A program made the translations under genes and the position numbers. Under the pieces are notes generated by a model. It searched no databases. It had not been told where the DNA came from and saw only the letters and a list, made by a program, of their open reading frames with translations. This document shows, piece after piece, positions 40,587 through 49,436 of a DNA stretch of 64,000 bases. The stretch's first letter is position 1. Every line of letters starts with the position of its first letter. Location of the stretch: positions 6,200,001 to 6,264,000 of the forward strand of contig NZ_JANADP010000001.1 in the NCBI RefSeq assembly GCF_024199945.1. Direction: 5' to 3'. This stretch comes from Bradyrhizobium sp. CCGUVB4N (GTDB lineage: Bacteria > Pseudomonadota > Alphaproteobacteria > Rhizobiales > Xanthobacteraceae).

Positions 40587-43328
40587 ATGTTCGGCACGTC
40601 CACTGCAAGGCACGGGGACGAGCGCGAAGCCGCCATGGCCCGGCACCGCCAAGTGAAGACTGCGAAGAGCGGCGCTCTTGATGCGCCCGCTACCCAGATT
40701 CGTGAGCGAGCCTCTGCGGGGGGCTTCGGGATGCTGTCGCTCACGGCATTGCTCCTCTCGATGATCAAAGAGGTCGAGGCGGCAGACCCGAACGTAACGT
40801 TCCTCGACGACGATACGATTGCGTACAAGGACCTTGCGCACGGCGCGTTCGAGCTCACCACCAAGGAGGCCATCCCGCGGCACATCATCGTCGAGGATCC
40901 CGGACAAACGGTCGTCCTGAGTAAGGTCGGCTCCGGGGTTTCCGTGAACCAGCTCGACAACAGCGCGACGCGCATGGAGGAGCTGCGGGCGGTCCAGCAA
41001 GAGGCGCTCGAAAATTTCGCGAAGGGATATGGCACGCATGGGTCCGGCACCCCTCCGTTCGTCAAATCTCTGCCGCTGGAGCCGATCCATTTCATAGCGC
41101 CCGACGCACCCGCGGCGCCGAACACACTGCCAGCGGTGCCCGTCATCATGATGCCCGAGATCATGATCGTGAAGACGCCGCCGACCTTGAATGCTCAGGC
41201 GCCCCCGCTTGAACTCGACACGGCCGTGTTTGACGTCTTCACCGCAACGAGGGGAACGTTCAGCGCCAGCAGTTCCAGCTCCAACGCCGCGCTGACTTTC
41301 GCCATCAGCGGAGGCGCTACGGGCAATACCGTGCTGGATGGAGCAACCTACGACGTATCGAAGACCAGCGCTTATGGCACGCTTTATCTGAACAGTACGA
41401 CTGGCGCCTATGCCTTCGTTCCCGACAATGACGCGATCAACGCGCTGAAGACGTCGACCACCGATAGCTTTGTGATCGCCGTGTCAGACGGGTCGCTTTC
41501 GGCACAGCAGGTCTTCACGATCAACATCAATGGCGTCGACGACGCGGCGATCATCTCCGGCGTGACGACCGGCACATCGATCGAATCCGGCGGCGTCGCC
41601 AATGCCTCGTCCGGATCATCCGTCACAACCGGCAAGCTCTCGGATGTCGATGTCGACGACCCCGCCAACACTTTCACGGCCGTCAATTCGCCGACGCCGA
41701 GTGCACACGGCTACGGCACTTTCACGATGACCGCCGATGGCGTCTGGGCCTACACGCTCGATCAATCCAACAGCGCAGTACAGGCGTTGAACATTGGCCA
41801 GACGCTGACCGACACTTTTACGGTGACGAGCATCGGCGGGACCCCGCAGTTGATTACCATCACGATCAACGGCTCCAACGATGCTGCCATCATCTCCGGG
41901 ACGGCGACCGGCACCGTAACGGAAGCCGCGTATGGGAATCGCGGGACACCGACCGCAACCGGCAGGCTCACCGATACTGATGTCGACAATACTCCCGACA
42001 GCTTCACGCCGGTGACCTCGCCAAAGGTGAGCGACCACGGTTATGGCAGCTTCCAGATGACGGCAGACGGCGTCTGGACCTACCTGCTCGACAACGCAAA
42101 TTGCGCCGTCCAGGCGCTGAACGCCTGCGATACCCTGACGGACACCTTCACGGTGACCACCATCGACGGCACTGCGCAGGTGGTGACGATCACCATCCGC
42201 GGCACGAACGATCCCGCCATCATCCACGGCTGCACCACTGGCTCGGTGACCGAGCCCGACTGCGAGGAACGAGGCAAGCCGACGGCGAGCGGCAGACTGA
42301 CCGACACCGACGTCGACAACCCGCCCAACACATTCACGCCGGTCACTTGTGCGACGCGGAGCGCGGGCGGCTACGGCACCTTCACGATGACCGTCGCTGG
42401 CGTGTGGACCTACACGCTCGATACCACCAACTGCGCCGTAAAGGCGCTTTCTTCCTGTGACACATTGACCGACACCTTCACGGTCACCACCATCGATGGC
42501 ACGGAACAGACGATAGCGATCACAATCCACGGTGCCGACGATCGCGACCATTTCGGTCACGCGGCGGCTCACGATGCCGCCGCCCCGTCCCATGCTACCG
42601 CGATCCCCGAAGTCAATACGGCTGCAGATGGTTTGGCCGCCGTTCAGACGGCGGCTGCGAGCACCCACGACGCGCGCACCGGTGACACCGCTGTCTCCGG
42701 CGAAAGTCCGGATGATGGCAAGATCAGTTCACAGGACAGTTGCGATGCCCATTCTGGCGAACACGAGTGGAATCTTCTTGCCGGTAGTTCCAGAGACGAC
42801 CATTTCGTCTTTGCCTCGACATCAAATCCCGGTGCGGCGCGCCCTGATATCGTCTCTGCATTCAAGGTAGACTCTGATCGCATCGACCTGACGGCTCTCG
42901 GCGTCGACCGCAGCATCCACTTCGGCACAGGTCCCATCGAGACGTCACACCATGAAAATCAGTTGCTCGAGCATCATCACCGGGACCCGACAGGCGAGAA
43001 CGACCTTCCTCGTGTTGCCTGGGTTCGCCTCGGCGACTCCTTTCATTTCAAGCAGCCAGCCCCAGACGGTTCGGGTGTCCTTGCGCCCGAGCCGAGACAC
43101 GCGGCGGCCGAACCCCACGCCACCGAGGATGGCGCTTTGCATGACCACCGCTCAGGGTCCGGCGCAGGATTGGATGATCCCTCGGACCCGTCCGGTCATC
43201 ACCAACATGCCGGCGTAATCCATGGATTCGGGGCGGCGCCGATACCTGAACTGTCCCCGCCGCATGTTGATCCAGCTCACGGGGCAGGCTCAACTCACGC
43301 CCTCGTACCGCACGATCTGATCGTGTGA
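40587..43328 (+). CDS. VCBS-repeat adhesin, probable type I secretion substrate, 913 aa
   Basis: The N-terminus has a short hydrophobic stretch (GFGMLSLTALLLSMIKEV) but no normal Sec signal. After a cadherin-like region come three VCBS repeats of about 110 residues (coding 41540-42538), each with DVDVD/DTDVDN, HGYGTF/GGYGTFTMT and LTDTFTVT motifs. Near the end lies an RTX-type C-terminal block (DDHFVFASTSNPGAARPD, DSDRIDLTALGVD) like type I secretion signals. It is followed by an unusual His/Pro/Asp-rich tail of about 140 residues. The repeats contain cysteines, rare in such adhesins. Expected to be surface-exposed and to bind surfaces or roots. ATG at 40587 follows GGGGTT; one at 40635 is possible. 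Confidence 0.8.
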   Translation: MFGTSTARHGDEREAAMARHRQVKTAKSGALDAPATQIRERASAGGFGMLSLTALLLSMIKEVEAADPNVTFLDDDTIAYKDLAHGAFELTTKEAIPRHIIVEDPGQTVVLSKVGSGVSVNQLDNSATRMEELRAVQQEALENFAKGYGTHGSGTPPFVKSLPLEPIHFIAPDAPAAPNTLPAVPVIMMPEIMIVKTPPTLNAQAPPLELDTAVFDVFTATRGTFSASSSSSNAALTFAISGGATGNTVLDGATYDVSKTSAYGTLYLNSTTGAYAFVPDNDAINALKTSTTDSFVIAVSDGSLSAQQVFTININGVDDAAIISGVTTGTSIESGGVANASSGSSVTTGKLSDVDVDDPANTFTAVNSPTPSAHGYGTFTMTADGVWAYTLDQSNSAVQALNIGQTLTDTFTVTSIGGTPQLITITINGSNDAAIISGTATGTVTEAAYGNRGTPTATGRLTDTDVDNTPDSFTPVTSPKVSDHGYGSFQMTADGVWTYLLDNANCAVQALNACDTLTDTFTVTTIDGTAQVVTITIRGTNDPAIIHGCTTGSVTEPDCEERGKPTASGRLTDTDVDNPPNTFTPVTCATRSAGGYGTFTMTVAGVWTYTLDTTNCAVKALSSCDTLTDTFTVTTIDGTEQTIAITIHGADDRDHFGHAAAHDAAAPSHATAIPEVNTAADGLAAVQTAAASTHDARTGDTAVSGESPDDGKISSQDSCDAHSGEHEWNLLAGSSRDDHFVFASTSNPGAARPDIVSAFKVDSDRIDLTALGVDRSIHFGTGPIETSHHENQLLEHHHRDPTGENDLPRVAWVRLGDSFHFKQPAPDGSGVLAPEPRHAAAEPHATEDGALHDHRSGSGAGLDDPSDPSGHHQHAGVIHGFGAAPIPELSPPHVDPAHGAGSTHALVPHDLIV
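41540..42538 (+). repeat. three tandem VCBS-coding repeats of 330-338 bp
   Basis: Units start near 41540, 41878 and 42208, each opening with codons for D-x-A-I-I. Period is about 110 codons. Units 2 and 3 are more like each other than unit 1, including shared NCAV and CDTLTD segments, suggesting a recent duplication. Confidence 0.75.
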
Positions 43329-43385
43329 TGCCCGCAGGGCGACGGTGTCAATGTCGCCTTCTCGCGCTCCGCGCCTCTCGAGCCC

Positions 43386-44144
43386 TCAATTCGGCTTTTG
43401 CGTCGGCTTGCCGTCGATCTTGGGAAGATCACTGGCGGAGGCAGCCTGATCGCCGCCCCCATTGGCGCGGCGGGCCATTTCGACGGTCAGCCGCTCGGCC
43501 GCTTCCGACGACATCAGTCCCAGGATGTCGGACATCTTGCGCGGGGCGATCGCCGAGGCGATCTCGATCAGCACACCCATTTCCAACCGGTCGAACACCC
43601 GCGCCGCGTCCTTGGGCTTCATGCCCTCATACATGGTCACGAGGCCCTTCAAGCGCTGGGCCTCGGCGGCCTTCTGCTCGGCCTGGGTCGCGGTGATGCG
43701 GGATTCCACCGCCTTCATCTCCTCGACCTTGTCCTCGATGCGCTTCTCGGCCGACTTCAAAAGGCTCTCGCGGATATCGATCTCGCGCTGACGGGACTCG
43801 ATCTCCTGGCGGCGCGCCTGCAACCGTTCCAGGATCGCGCGCTCCGAGGCCGAGACCTGCGGCTGGGCTTCGTCCATCTTGACCGGGGTGCCCTCGAACT
43901 TGGTTTCGGGCGCGGCCGGCTTCGGCGCCTCCTTCGGCGCGCCATGCGTGGAGCCGGTGATGTCAGGGTCCTCGCCCCCGGGAAAATTCAAATTCTCCTG
44001 CGCCCAGGACTTCTTCACCTGCTTCGGCTGGTAGTCGAAGACATAGCCGCCATTGATCACGAGCCCCGCCACTTTCAGCGTGGCGAGACCTGCGACCGCA
44101 ACCAGGACGACCGGAATGACGCGGATGTTACGAAAGGACTTCAT
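43386..44144 (-). CDS. MotE-family protein, 252 aa
   Basis: MotE-like proteins are exported flagellar proteins of alphaproteobacteria; in Sinorhizobium MotE is a periplasmic chaperone of the motor protein MotC. The sequence has an N-terminal membrane helix (VIPVVLVAVAGLATLKVAGL), a Pro-rich linker, and a long coiled coil (SERAILERLQARRQEIESRQ and following). It ends in the MgtE-N-like domain with KGLVTMYEGMKPKDAARVF and VLIEIASAIAPRKMSDILG. It is the last gene of the fliL-fliM-DUF6468 operon, nine bases after the preceding stop. Confidence 0.85.
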   Translation of the reverse strand: MKSFRNIRVIPVVLVAVAGLATLKVAGLVINGGYVFDYQPKQVKKSWAQENLNFPGGEDPDITGSTHGAPKEAPKPAAPETKFEGTPVKMDEAQPQVSASERAILERLQARRQEIESRQREIDIRESLLKSAEKRIEDKVEEMKAVESRITATQAEQKAAEAQRLKGLVTMYEGMKPKDAARVFDRLEMGVLIEIASAIAPRKMSDILGLMSSEAAERLTVEMARRANGGGDQAASASDLPKIDGKPTQKPN

Positions 44145-44153
44145 ACCCTGACT

Positions 44154-44600
44154 TTATGCGGCGAGACCGTTGGACCTTCGGCGCTCGGAGAACGCTTCGG
44201 CGGCAGCGGCCACCGCCTTCGCCGCCGACGGCTTGGCGACCGGGGCGGCCGCGGTTTCCGGATTCGTGACGGGGCGCGCCGCGATCGCGATCTTGGAGAG
44301 GCGACGCACCACGTTGTCGGCTTCGCCGAGCTGCTTGTGGAGCTGGTCGGACATCTGCGTGGCGGCGGCAAGCTGGCTGCCGAGATTCTCGTTGACGTCG
44401 CGCACCGCGAGCTTGAGCCCGCCGATCGCGCGCTCGGCGATCTCGGTCGCGGTGATGAGCTCGCCGATCACAGCCTTCAGCGAATGCTCGTCCGCCTTCA
44501 GCCGCGTCAGCCGCTTGTTGAGCAGGATGCAGTAGCCGATCGTGAGCATCAGCAGGATAGCCACCAACGTCTCGATCGCCATTCCCAGAGAGTGGTTCAT
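44154..44600 (-). CDS. flagellar DUF6468-type protein, 148 aa
   Basis: The protein has one N-terminal membrane helix (LGMAIETLVAILLMLTIGYC) followed by a helical cytoplasmic or periplasmic part (LNKRLTRLKADEHSLKAVIG) and an Ala/Pro-rich C-terminus. Proteins of this layout sit between fliM and motE in many alphaproteobacterial flagellar operons. The exact role is unknown. The start ATG at 44600 overlaps the fliM stop by four bases, so the two are coupled. An overlapping frame covering fliM in another phase is spurious. Confidence 0.75.
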   Translation of the reverse strand: MNHSLGMAIETLVAILLMLTIGYCILLNKRLTRLKADEHSLKAVIGELITATEIAERAIGGLKLAVRDVNENLGSQLAAATQMSDQLHKQLGEADNVVRRLSKIAIAARPVTNPETAAAPVAKPSAAKAVAAAAEAFSERRRSNGLAA

Positions 44601-45799
44601 GGGGCCTCCATCAGCTTGTTCTGTTCGTCCACCTTCTCGAACATCGCAAGTGTCGTACTTGGCTTGCGCAAGGGTTTCGTCACGCGGATCGCAACGCGTT
44701 CCCCGACCCGGCCCATGCGTCCTTCGGTGATCGTGACGTCGCCGCAGCGCACGGTGACATTGGCATCGGCGCGCATGTCGAGCGGCAGCGTGTCGCCGAC
44801 CTTCAGCCGCATCAGCTGCTTGAGCGGAATGTCGGCCTCGTAGAGCACGGCGTCGACGGAAATCTCGGCCTGCACGATCTCGGTGGCGAAATGGCCTTCC
44901 CAGATCGGGTCGCGGCCGAACTTTTCGCCCATGAACATCTGGAGCAGGACGGCCCGGATCGGTTCGATGGTCGCGTAGGGCAGCAGCAGTTCGATGTTGC
45001 CGCCGCGATCTTCCATGTCGATGCGCAGGCGCACCAGGATCGCGGCGTTGGCGGGACGGCTGATCGCGGCGAAGCGCGGATTGGTCTCGAGCCGGTCGAT
45101 CGTGAAGGTCACCGGCGACAGCGGCCGGAACGCCTGCTCGGCATCGGCCAGCACCACCTCGACCAGGCGCTTGACCAGCTCGGTCTCGATCGTCGTGTAG
45201 GGCCGGCCCTCGATGCGGAGCTGGCTCGAGCCGCGGCGGCCGCCGAGCAGCACGTCGATCATCGAGTAGATCAGGCTGGAATCGACCGTCGCCATGCCGA
45301 AATTGTCCCACTCCTCGGCCTTGAAGACCGAGAGCACGGCGGGCAGCGGGATCGAGTTCATGTAGTCGCCGAAACGCACCGAGGTGATGCGGTCGAGCGA
45401 GACTTCGACGTTGTCGGAGGTGAAATTGCGCAAGGAGGTCGTCAGCAACCGCACCAGACGGTCGAAGACGATTTCGAGCATCGGTAGACGCTCGTAGGAG
45501 ACCATCGCCGAATCGATGATCGCGCGGATGCCGGAATGGTCGTCGAGCGTGACGTCACCGACGGTGAAGCCGAGGAGATTGTCGATCTCCTCCTGCGACA
45601 GCACCCGCTCGCCCGAGTTCTTGCCGTTGCCGAGATCGCGGCTGCCGTCCTCGACCATGGCCGCCCATTGCAGGGCCATGGTCTCCGAGAGTTCGTTTTC
45701 GGCAGCAGCCTTCGCGGCCTCTGCGGGATCCTCGGAATCGAGCGACGCCTCCCATTGGGCGGCAATCGCATCCTGGTCCATCTGCTCGTTGCCGGCCAT
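44597..45799 (-). CDS. fliM: flagellar motor switch protein FliM, 400 aa
   Basis: FliM forms the middle of the C ring and binds CheY-P to switch rotation. After a 60-residue N-terminal region come VLSQEEIDNLLGFTVGD (the conserved start of the FliM core), the middle domain (LTTSLRNFTSDNVEVSLDRI, DVLLGGRRGSSQ with the GGxG-type turn), and the C-terminal SpoA domain (LKQLMRLKVGDTLPLDM, GRVGERVAIRVTKPL). The N-terminal segment is longer than usual and acidic. It lies 29 bases after fliL. Confidence 0.94.
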   Translation of the reverse strand: MAGNEQMDQDAIAAQWEASLDSEDPAEAAKAAAENELSETMALQWAAMVEDGSRDLGNGKNSGERVLSQEEIDNLLGFTVGDVTLDDHSGIRAIIDSAMVSYERLPMLEIVFDRLVRLLTTSLRNFTSDNVEVSLDRITSVRFGDYMNSIPLPAVLSVFKAEEWDNFGMATVDSSLIYSMIDVLLGGRRGSSQLRIEGRPYTTIETELVKRLVEVVLADAEQAFRPLSPVTFTIDRLETNPRFAAISRPANAAILVRLRIDMEDRGGNIELLLPYATIEPIRAVLLQMFMGEKFGRDPIWEGHFATEIVQAEISVDAVLYEADIPLKQLMRLKVGDTLPLDMRADANVTVRCGDVTITEGRMGRVGERVAIRVTKPLRKPSTTLAMFEKVDEQNKLMEAP

Positions 45800-45828
45800 G
45801 ACGCTAGCCCGTTACCTTCTCTGAACCG

Positions 45829-46329
45829 TCACTGGAGCACGACTTCCTTGAACAGCACCGCGCTGACCTGGATCGGCGCGACTGCGGCGTTGACGCGCTT
45901 GGTCAGCTCTTCCTTGAGGCGGAAGACGCCGGCGGAACCGTTGAGGTCGGAGGAGCGGAGCTCGCGCACATAGGTCTGGAAGATGTCGGTGACCCGCGGC
46001 ATCGACGGCTTGATCGCCTCGATCTGCTTCTCTTCCTTCAGCTCAAGCACGATCTTGAGCTTGAGATATTGCACGCGCTCGCCGGGCGCACCGGCGAGGT
46101 TGACCATCATGTCGGGCACTTCGACGAAGGCCGGCGGTTTCGGCGGGGGAGCGACCTCGGCATGATGCTCGTCTTCGCCATGACGGAAGAACAGGAACCA
46201 GGTTGCGGCACCGCCGCCGAGCACGACCAGCGCGCCGACGATGATCAGGATCAGCTTGAACTTGCTTTTGGGGGCAGCGGCTTCCGCGCCTTCGGCGGCT
46301 CCGCCGCCTTCCGCTTCATTCTCTGCCAT
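45829..46329 (-). CDS. fliL: flagellar basal body-associated protein FliL, 166 aa
   Basis: FliL is a single-pass membrane protein that surrounds the stator units and supports motor torque. An Ala/Glu-rich cytoplasmic start, one membrane helix (LILIIVGALVVLGGGAATWF, about residues 26-46), and a periplasmic stomatin-like domain (FVEVPDMMVNLAG, QYLKLKIVLELKEEKQIEAI, FQTYVRELRSSDLNG) match the family. It heads the operon with fliM, and the 384-base region upstream is shared with divergent flgF. Confidence 0.93.
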   Translation of the reverse strand: MAENEAEGGGAAEGAEAAAPKSKFKLILIIVGALVVLGGGAATWFLFFRHGEDEHHAEVAPPPKPPAFVEVPDMMVNLAGAPGERVQYLKLKIVLELKEEKQIEAIKPSMPRVTDIFQTYVRELRSSDLNGSAGVFRLKEELTKRVNAAVAPIQVSAVLFKEVVLQ

Positions 46330-46713
46330 GATCGTCCGGGCTCGCTCATCTCAAAAGGATCGAAAGAGCGAAGCCTCCTGGCAGACAGTGACGCGATACA
46401 AATGCCCCAGCGCAAAGCGCTCCTCTTACAAGCAAACGCTACGGTAATAATGGTTAACGGAACCTTTCGATTGGGCCTCCGCTAGGAAAAATCTGCCGGG
46501 CAAACATGGCTAACAGAACCTTTCTGCCTCCCGCCCGCGCCGCCGAAAAATCGACAACCCATTGGAATTTAACACCATTTCAAGTTGGCACGGCTTTCGC
46601 TGAGAGAGGGGCGAGACCGAACGGTTTGGGAGAACCCGACGGTCTCGTTCACGGGATCGGCCAAGGCGCTTGGGAGAGCGAAATGGCAGATCTCACGCAG
46701 GGGAGATCTACCG
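46330..46713. promoter_or_regulatory. divergent control region fliL/flgF
   Basis: No gene is seen in these 384 bases. The region holds ATGGTTAAC (46450-46458), a half-match to the CtrA box (TTAA-N7-TTTC), the motif GGAAAAATCTGCC (46485-46497) and a strong sigma-54 promoter (46585-46600). Confidence 0.6.
46585..46600 (+). promoter_or_regulatory. sigma-54 promoter of the flgF operon
   Basis: TTGGCAC-GGCTT-TCGC has the -24 GG and -12 GC exactly ten bases apart and keeps the TGGCAC core. It lies 114 bases before the flgF ATG. Confidence 0.75.
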
Positions 46714-47478
46714 ATGCAGAATGCGCTTCTGATCGGCTTGTCACGGCAGATGACGTTGGAACGGCAGATGGATGTCATCGCCAACAACGTCGCCAATGCC
46801 AACACCAACGGCTTCAAGGCCGACCATTCGCTGTTCGAGGAGTACCTCAACTCGAACGCGCATGAGGACAATTTCGTCGGCTCCGACCGCCGGGTCTCCT
46901 ATGTGCAGGACCGCGGCACCTACCGCGATGTCGGCCAGGGGCCGATGGAGGCGACCAACAACCCGCTCGACATGGCGATCAGCGGCAACGCGTTCTTCGC
47001 CGTGCAGGCCAATGGCGCAGAGCGCTACACCCGCGACGGCAAGTTCGCGCTCAGCAGCACCGGCCAGCTCATGACCTCCGACGGCAATCTCGTGCTCGGC
47101 ACCGGCGGCCCGATCGTCTTCCAGCCGACCGACCACGACATCAACGTCGCCGCCGACGGCACCGTGACCGTGCTCGAAGGCACGGCCAAGACCGACTCGA
47201 TCCGCGGCAAGATCCGCATGGTGGAGTTCGACGATCCGGCCAAGCTGACCAAGCTCGGCGCCAATCTCTACGGCGCCGGCTCCGCCAACCAGCAGCAGAC
47301 CACTTCCAAGTCCACCCTGCAGCAGGGCTACATCGAGAAGTCGAACGTGAATTCGGTCGGCGAGATGAGCCGCATGGTCGAGGTCATGCGCAGCTACACC
47401 GCGATCGCCAACCTGCTCCAGCAGCAGAGCGACCTCCACAAATCGGCGATCGAAAAGCTCGCCGACGTTCCGGCCTGA
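46714..47478 (+). CDS. flgF: flagellar proximal rod protein FlgF, 254 aa
   Basis: FlgF is a rod subunit of the flagellar axial family. The N-terminal motif LERQMDVIANNVANANTNGF, the middle AISGNAFFAVQANGAERYTR and the C-terminal EMSRMVEVMRSYTAIANLLQ are typical. The ATG at 46714 follows GGGGAG; the longer frame upstream contains the promoter and is not coding. It heads the flgF-flgG-flgA-flgH operon. Confidence 0.94.
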   Translation: MQNALLIGLSRQMTLERQMDVIANNVANANTNGFKADHSLFEEYLNSNAHEDNFVGSDRRVSYVQDRGTYRDVGQGPMEATNNPLDMAISGNAFFAVQANGAERYTRDGKFALSSTGQLMTSDGNLVLGTGGPIVFQPTDHDINVAADGTVTVLEGTAKTDSIRGKIRMVEFDDPAKLTKLGANLYGAGSANQQQTTSKSTLQQGYIEKSNVNSVGEMSRMVEVMRSYTAIANLLQQQSDLHKSAIEKLADVPA

Positions 47479-47494
47479 TTAGGGGACCACTGAC

Positions 47495-48283
47495 ATGCAA
47501 GCGCTCCACACCGCTGCGACCGGAATGGCGGCACAGGAACTGAACGTTCAGGTGATCTCCAACAACATCGCCAACCTGCGCACCACCGGCTTCAAGAAGC
47601 AGACCGCGGCGTTCCAGGACCTGATCTACGAACACGTCCGCCGCGTCGGCGCGCAGGCCTCGGACCAGGGCACCATCCTGCCGGTCGGCGTCGATATCGG
47701 CGGCGGCGTCAAGACCGTCGGCACCCCCCGCAGCATGACGCAGGGCACGCTGTCGCAGACCGGCAACGACCTCGATCTCGCGATGTCCGGCGAAGGCTTC
47801 TTCAAGATCCTGATGCCCGACGGCACCTACCAGTACACCCGCGACGGCACGTTCCAGATGGACAACCAGGGCCGCGTCGTCACCGCGCAGGGCAATCCGG
47901 TGCAGCCGACCATCACGATCCCGAACAACGCCTCGGGCATCACCGTCAACGAGCAGGGCCAGGTGTCGGTGACGCTGCCGGGCTCGTCGAGCAACACCAT
48001 TCTCGGCCAGATCGGCGTGACCCGCTTCATCAACAAGGCGGGCCTGCAGCCGGTCGGCAGCAACCAGTTCACCGAGACGACCTCATCCGGCGCGCCGCAG
48101 GACGGCACCGCGAACTCCGAAGGCTACGGCAAGATCACGCAAGGCAGCCTCGAACAGGCCAATGTCGACGTCGTGTCGGAGATGAGCGACCTGATCGCCG
48201 CGCAACGCGCCTACGAGATGAACGCCAAGGTGATCAGCGCCGCCGACCAGATGATGCAATCGACCACGGCGCTGTTCCGCTGA
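47495..48283 (+). CDS. flgG: distal rod protein FlgG, 262 aa
   Basis: FlgG builds the distal rod that passes through the P and L rings. The N-terminus MQALHTAATGMAAQELNVQV and ISNNIANLRTTGFKKQTAAF, the long FlgG-specific loop (RVGAQASDQGTILPVGVDIG), and the C-terminal EMSDLIAAQRAYEMNAKVIS match closely. Length is standard at about 260. AGGGGACC precedes the ATG, 16 bases after the flgF stop. Confidence 0.95.
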   Translation: MQALHTAATGMAAQELNVQVISNNIANLRTTGFKKQTAAFQDLIYEHVRRVGAQASDQGTILPVGVDIGGGVKTVGTPRSMTQGTLSQTGNDLDLAMSGEGFFKILMPDGTYQYTRDGTFQMDNQGRVVTAQGNPVQPTITIPNNASGITVNEQGQVSVTLPGSSSNTILGQIGVTRFINKAGLQPVGSNQFTETTSSGAPQDGTANSEGYGKITQGSLEQANVDVVSEMSDLIAAQRAYEMNAKVISAADQMMQSTTALFR

Positions 48284-48293
48284 GGTGATGACC

Positions 48294-49427
48294 ATGATCC
48301 GCACCACGCTTGCCACTCTCTCCGCTCTGCTCGTGCTGGCGCTGCCGGCGCAGGCCGCCGACGACGGCATCGCCGTGCCGATGCTGCGCGCCAACGTCAC
48401 CGTCACGTCCGACGTGGTACGGGTCGGCGACCTCATCGAGAACGCCGGCTCGGCCGCGCTGATCGCGGTCTATCGCTCGCCCGATCTCGGCACCACCGGC
48501 GCGCTGCCGGTTGCCCAGGTCCTGAGCGTGCTTCGCGCCAAGCAGGTGATCGGCGTGATGACCGGCGACATCAAGGAAGTCCAGGTCACGCGGCTCGCCC
48601 GCACCTTCGCCAACAAGGATCTCGAAAACGCGGTCGCCTCCGCGCTCGAACGCCGCTTCGGCCTTGGCGACGCGGCCAACATCACCGTGACCTTCGACCG
48701 CGGCGTTTCGGACATGCGGCTCGATGCCTCCAACACCGGCGCGCTGCAGCCGGTCGCGACGCGCTACGACGCCCGCAGCGGCCGCTTCGACCTCGCCTTC
48801 GAGATCAACAACGACAGCACCCCGACGCCGACCAAGCTGCGCTTGACCGGTACTGCGATCGAGACCGTGGAAGTCGCCGTCCTGACCCGCGACGTCGAAC
48901 GCACCGAGACGCTGAAATCCTCCGACGTCGCGCAGGAGCGACGGCCCAAGGCGGAAGTGCCGGGCGAGGCCGCCACGCGCGACCGCACCGTCGGCATGCA
49001 GCTCCGCCGGCCGATGCGCGCCGGCACGCCGATCCGCGTCGCCGACATCGCCAAGCCCGAATACGTGTCACGCGACCAGAGCGTCACCGTCATCTACCAG
49101 GTCCCCGGGATTTATCTCACCACCCGCGGCAAGGCGATCGAGAGCGGCGCCGAGGGCGACACCGTGAGCGTCCTCAATTTGCAGACCAAGCGCACGCTGA
49201 CCGGCATCGTCACCGCCCGCGGCCAGGTGACCGTGCAGGGCGCCAGCCAGTCCGCGCCGATGGAGGCTGCGGTCGAGCAGACCTCCTCGCTCAAGCGTGA
49301 CGAGGCGCCCGCCCCCGTCGACACCGCAGCCCTCCTCCGGAACCTGGTCCAGGCCCCCGCGTCGCCGGCCCAGATCGCAGAAGCCCAGATCCCGCAAGCT
49401 CGCGTCTCGCAAGCTCAAGCAAAGTAA
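48294..49427 (+). CDS. flgA: P-ring assembly chaperone FlgA, 377 aa
   Basis: FlgA is a periplasmic chaperone needed to build the FlgI P ring. A signal peptide (LATLSALLVLALPAQA) leads the protein. The C-terminal SAF-type domain (LKSSDVAQERRPKAEVPG, MQLRRPMRAGTPIRVADI) and the following beta domain ending in VTARGQVTVQGAS are typical. The N-terminal extension is longer than in enteric FlgA, as usual in alphaproteobacteria. The ATG at 48294 is chosen because GAGGTG lies six bases upstream; two nearby starts are worse. Confidence 0.9.
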   Translation: MIRTTLATLSALLVLALPAQAADDGIAVPMLRANVTVTSDVVRVGDLIENAGSAALIAVYRSPDLGTTGALPVAQVLSVLRAKQVIGVMTGDIKEVQVTRLARTFANKDLENAVASALERRFGLGDAANITVTFDRGVSDMRLDASNTGALQPVATRYDARSGRFDLAFEINNDSTPTPTKLRLTGTAIETVEVAVLTRDVERTETLKSSDVAQERRPKAEVPGEAATRDRTVGMQLRRPMRAGTPIRVADIAKPEYVSRDQSVTVIYQVPGIYLTTRGKAIESGAEGDTVSVLNLQTKRTLTGIVTARGQVTVQGASQSAPMEAAVEQTSSLKRDEAPAPVDTAALLRNLVQAPASPAQIAEAQIPQARVSQAQAK

Positions 49428-49436
49428 GAGTTCGTC

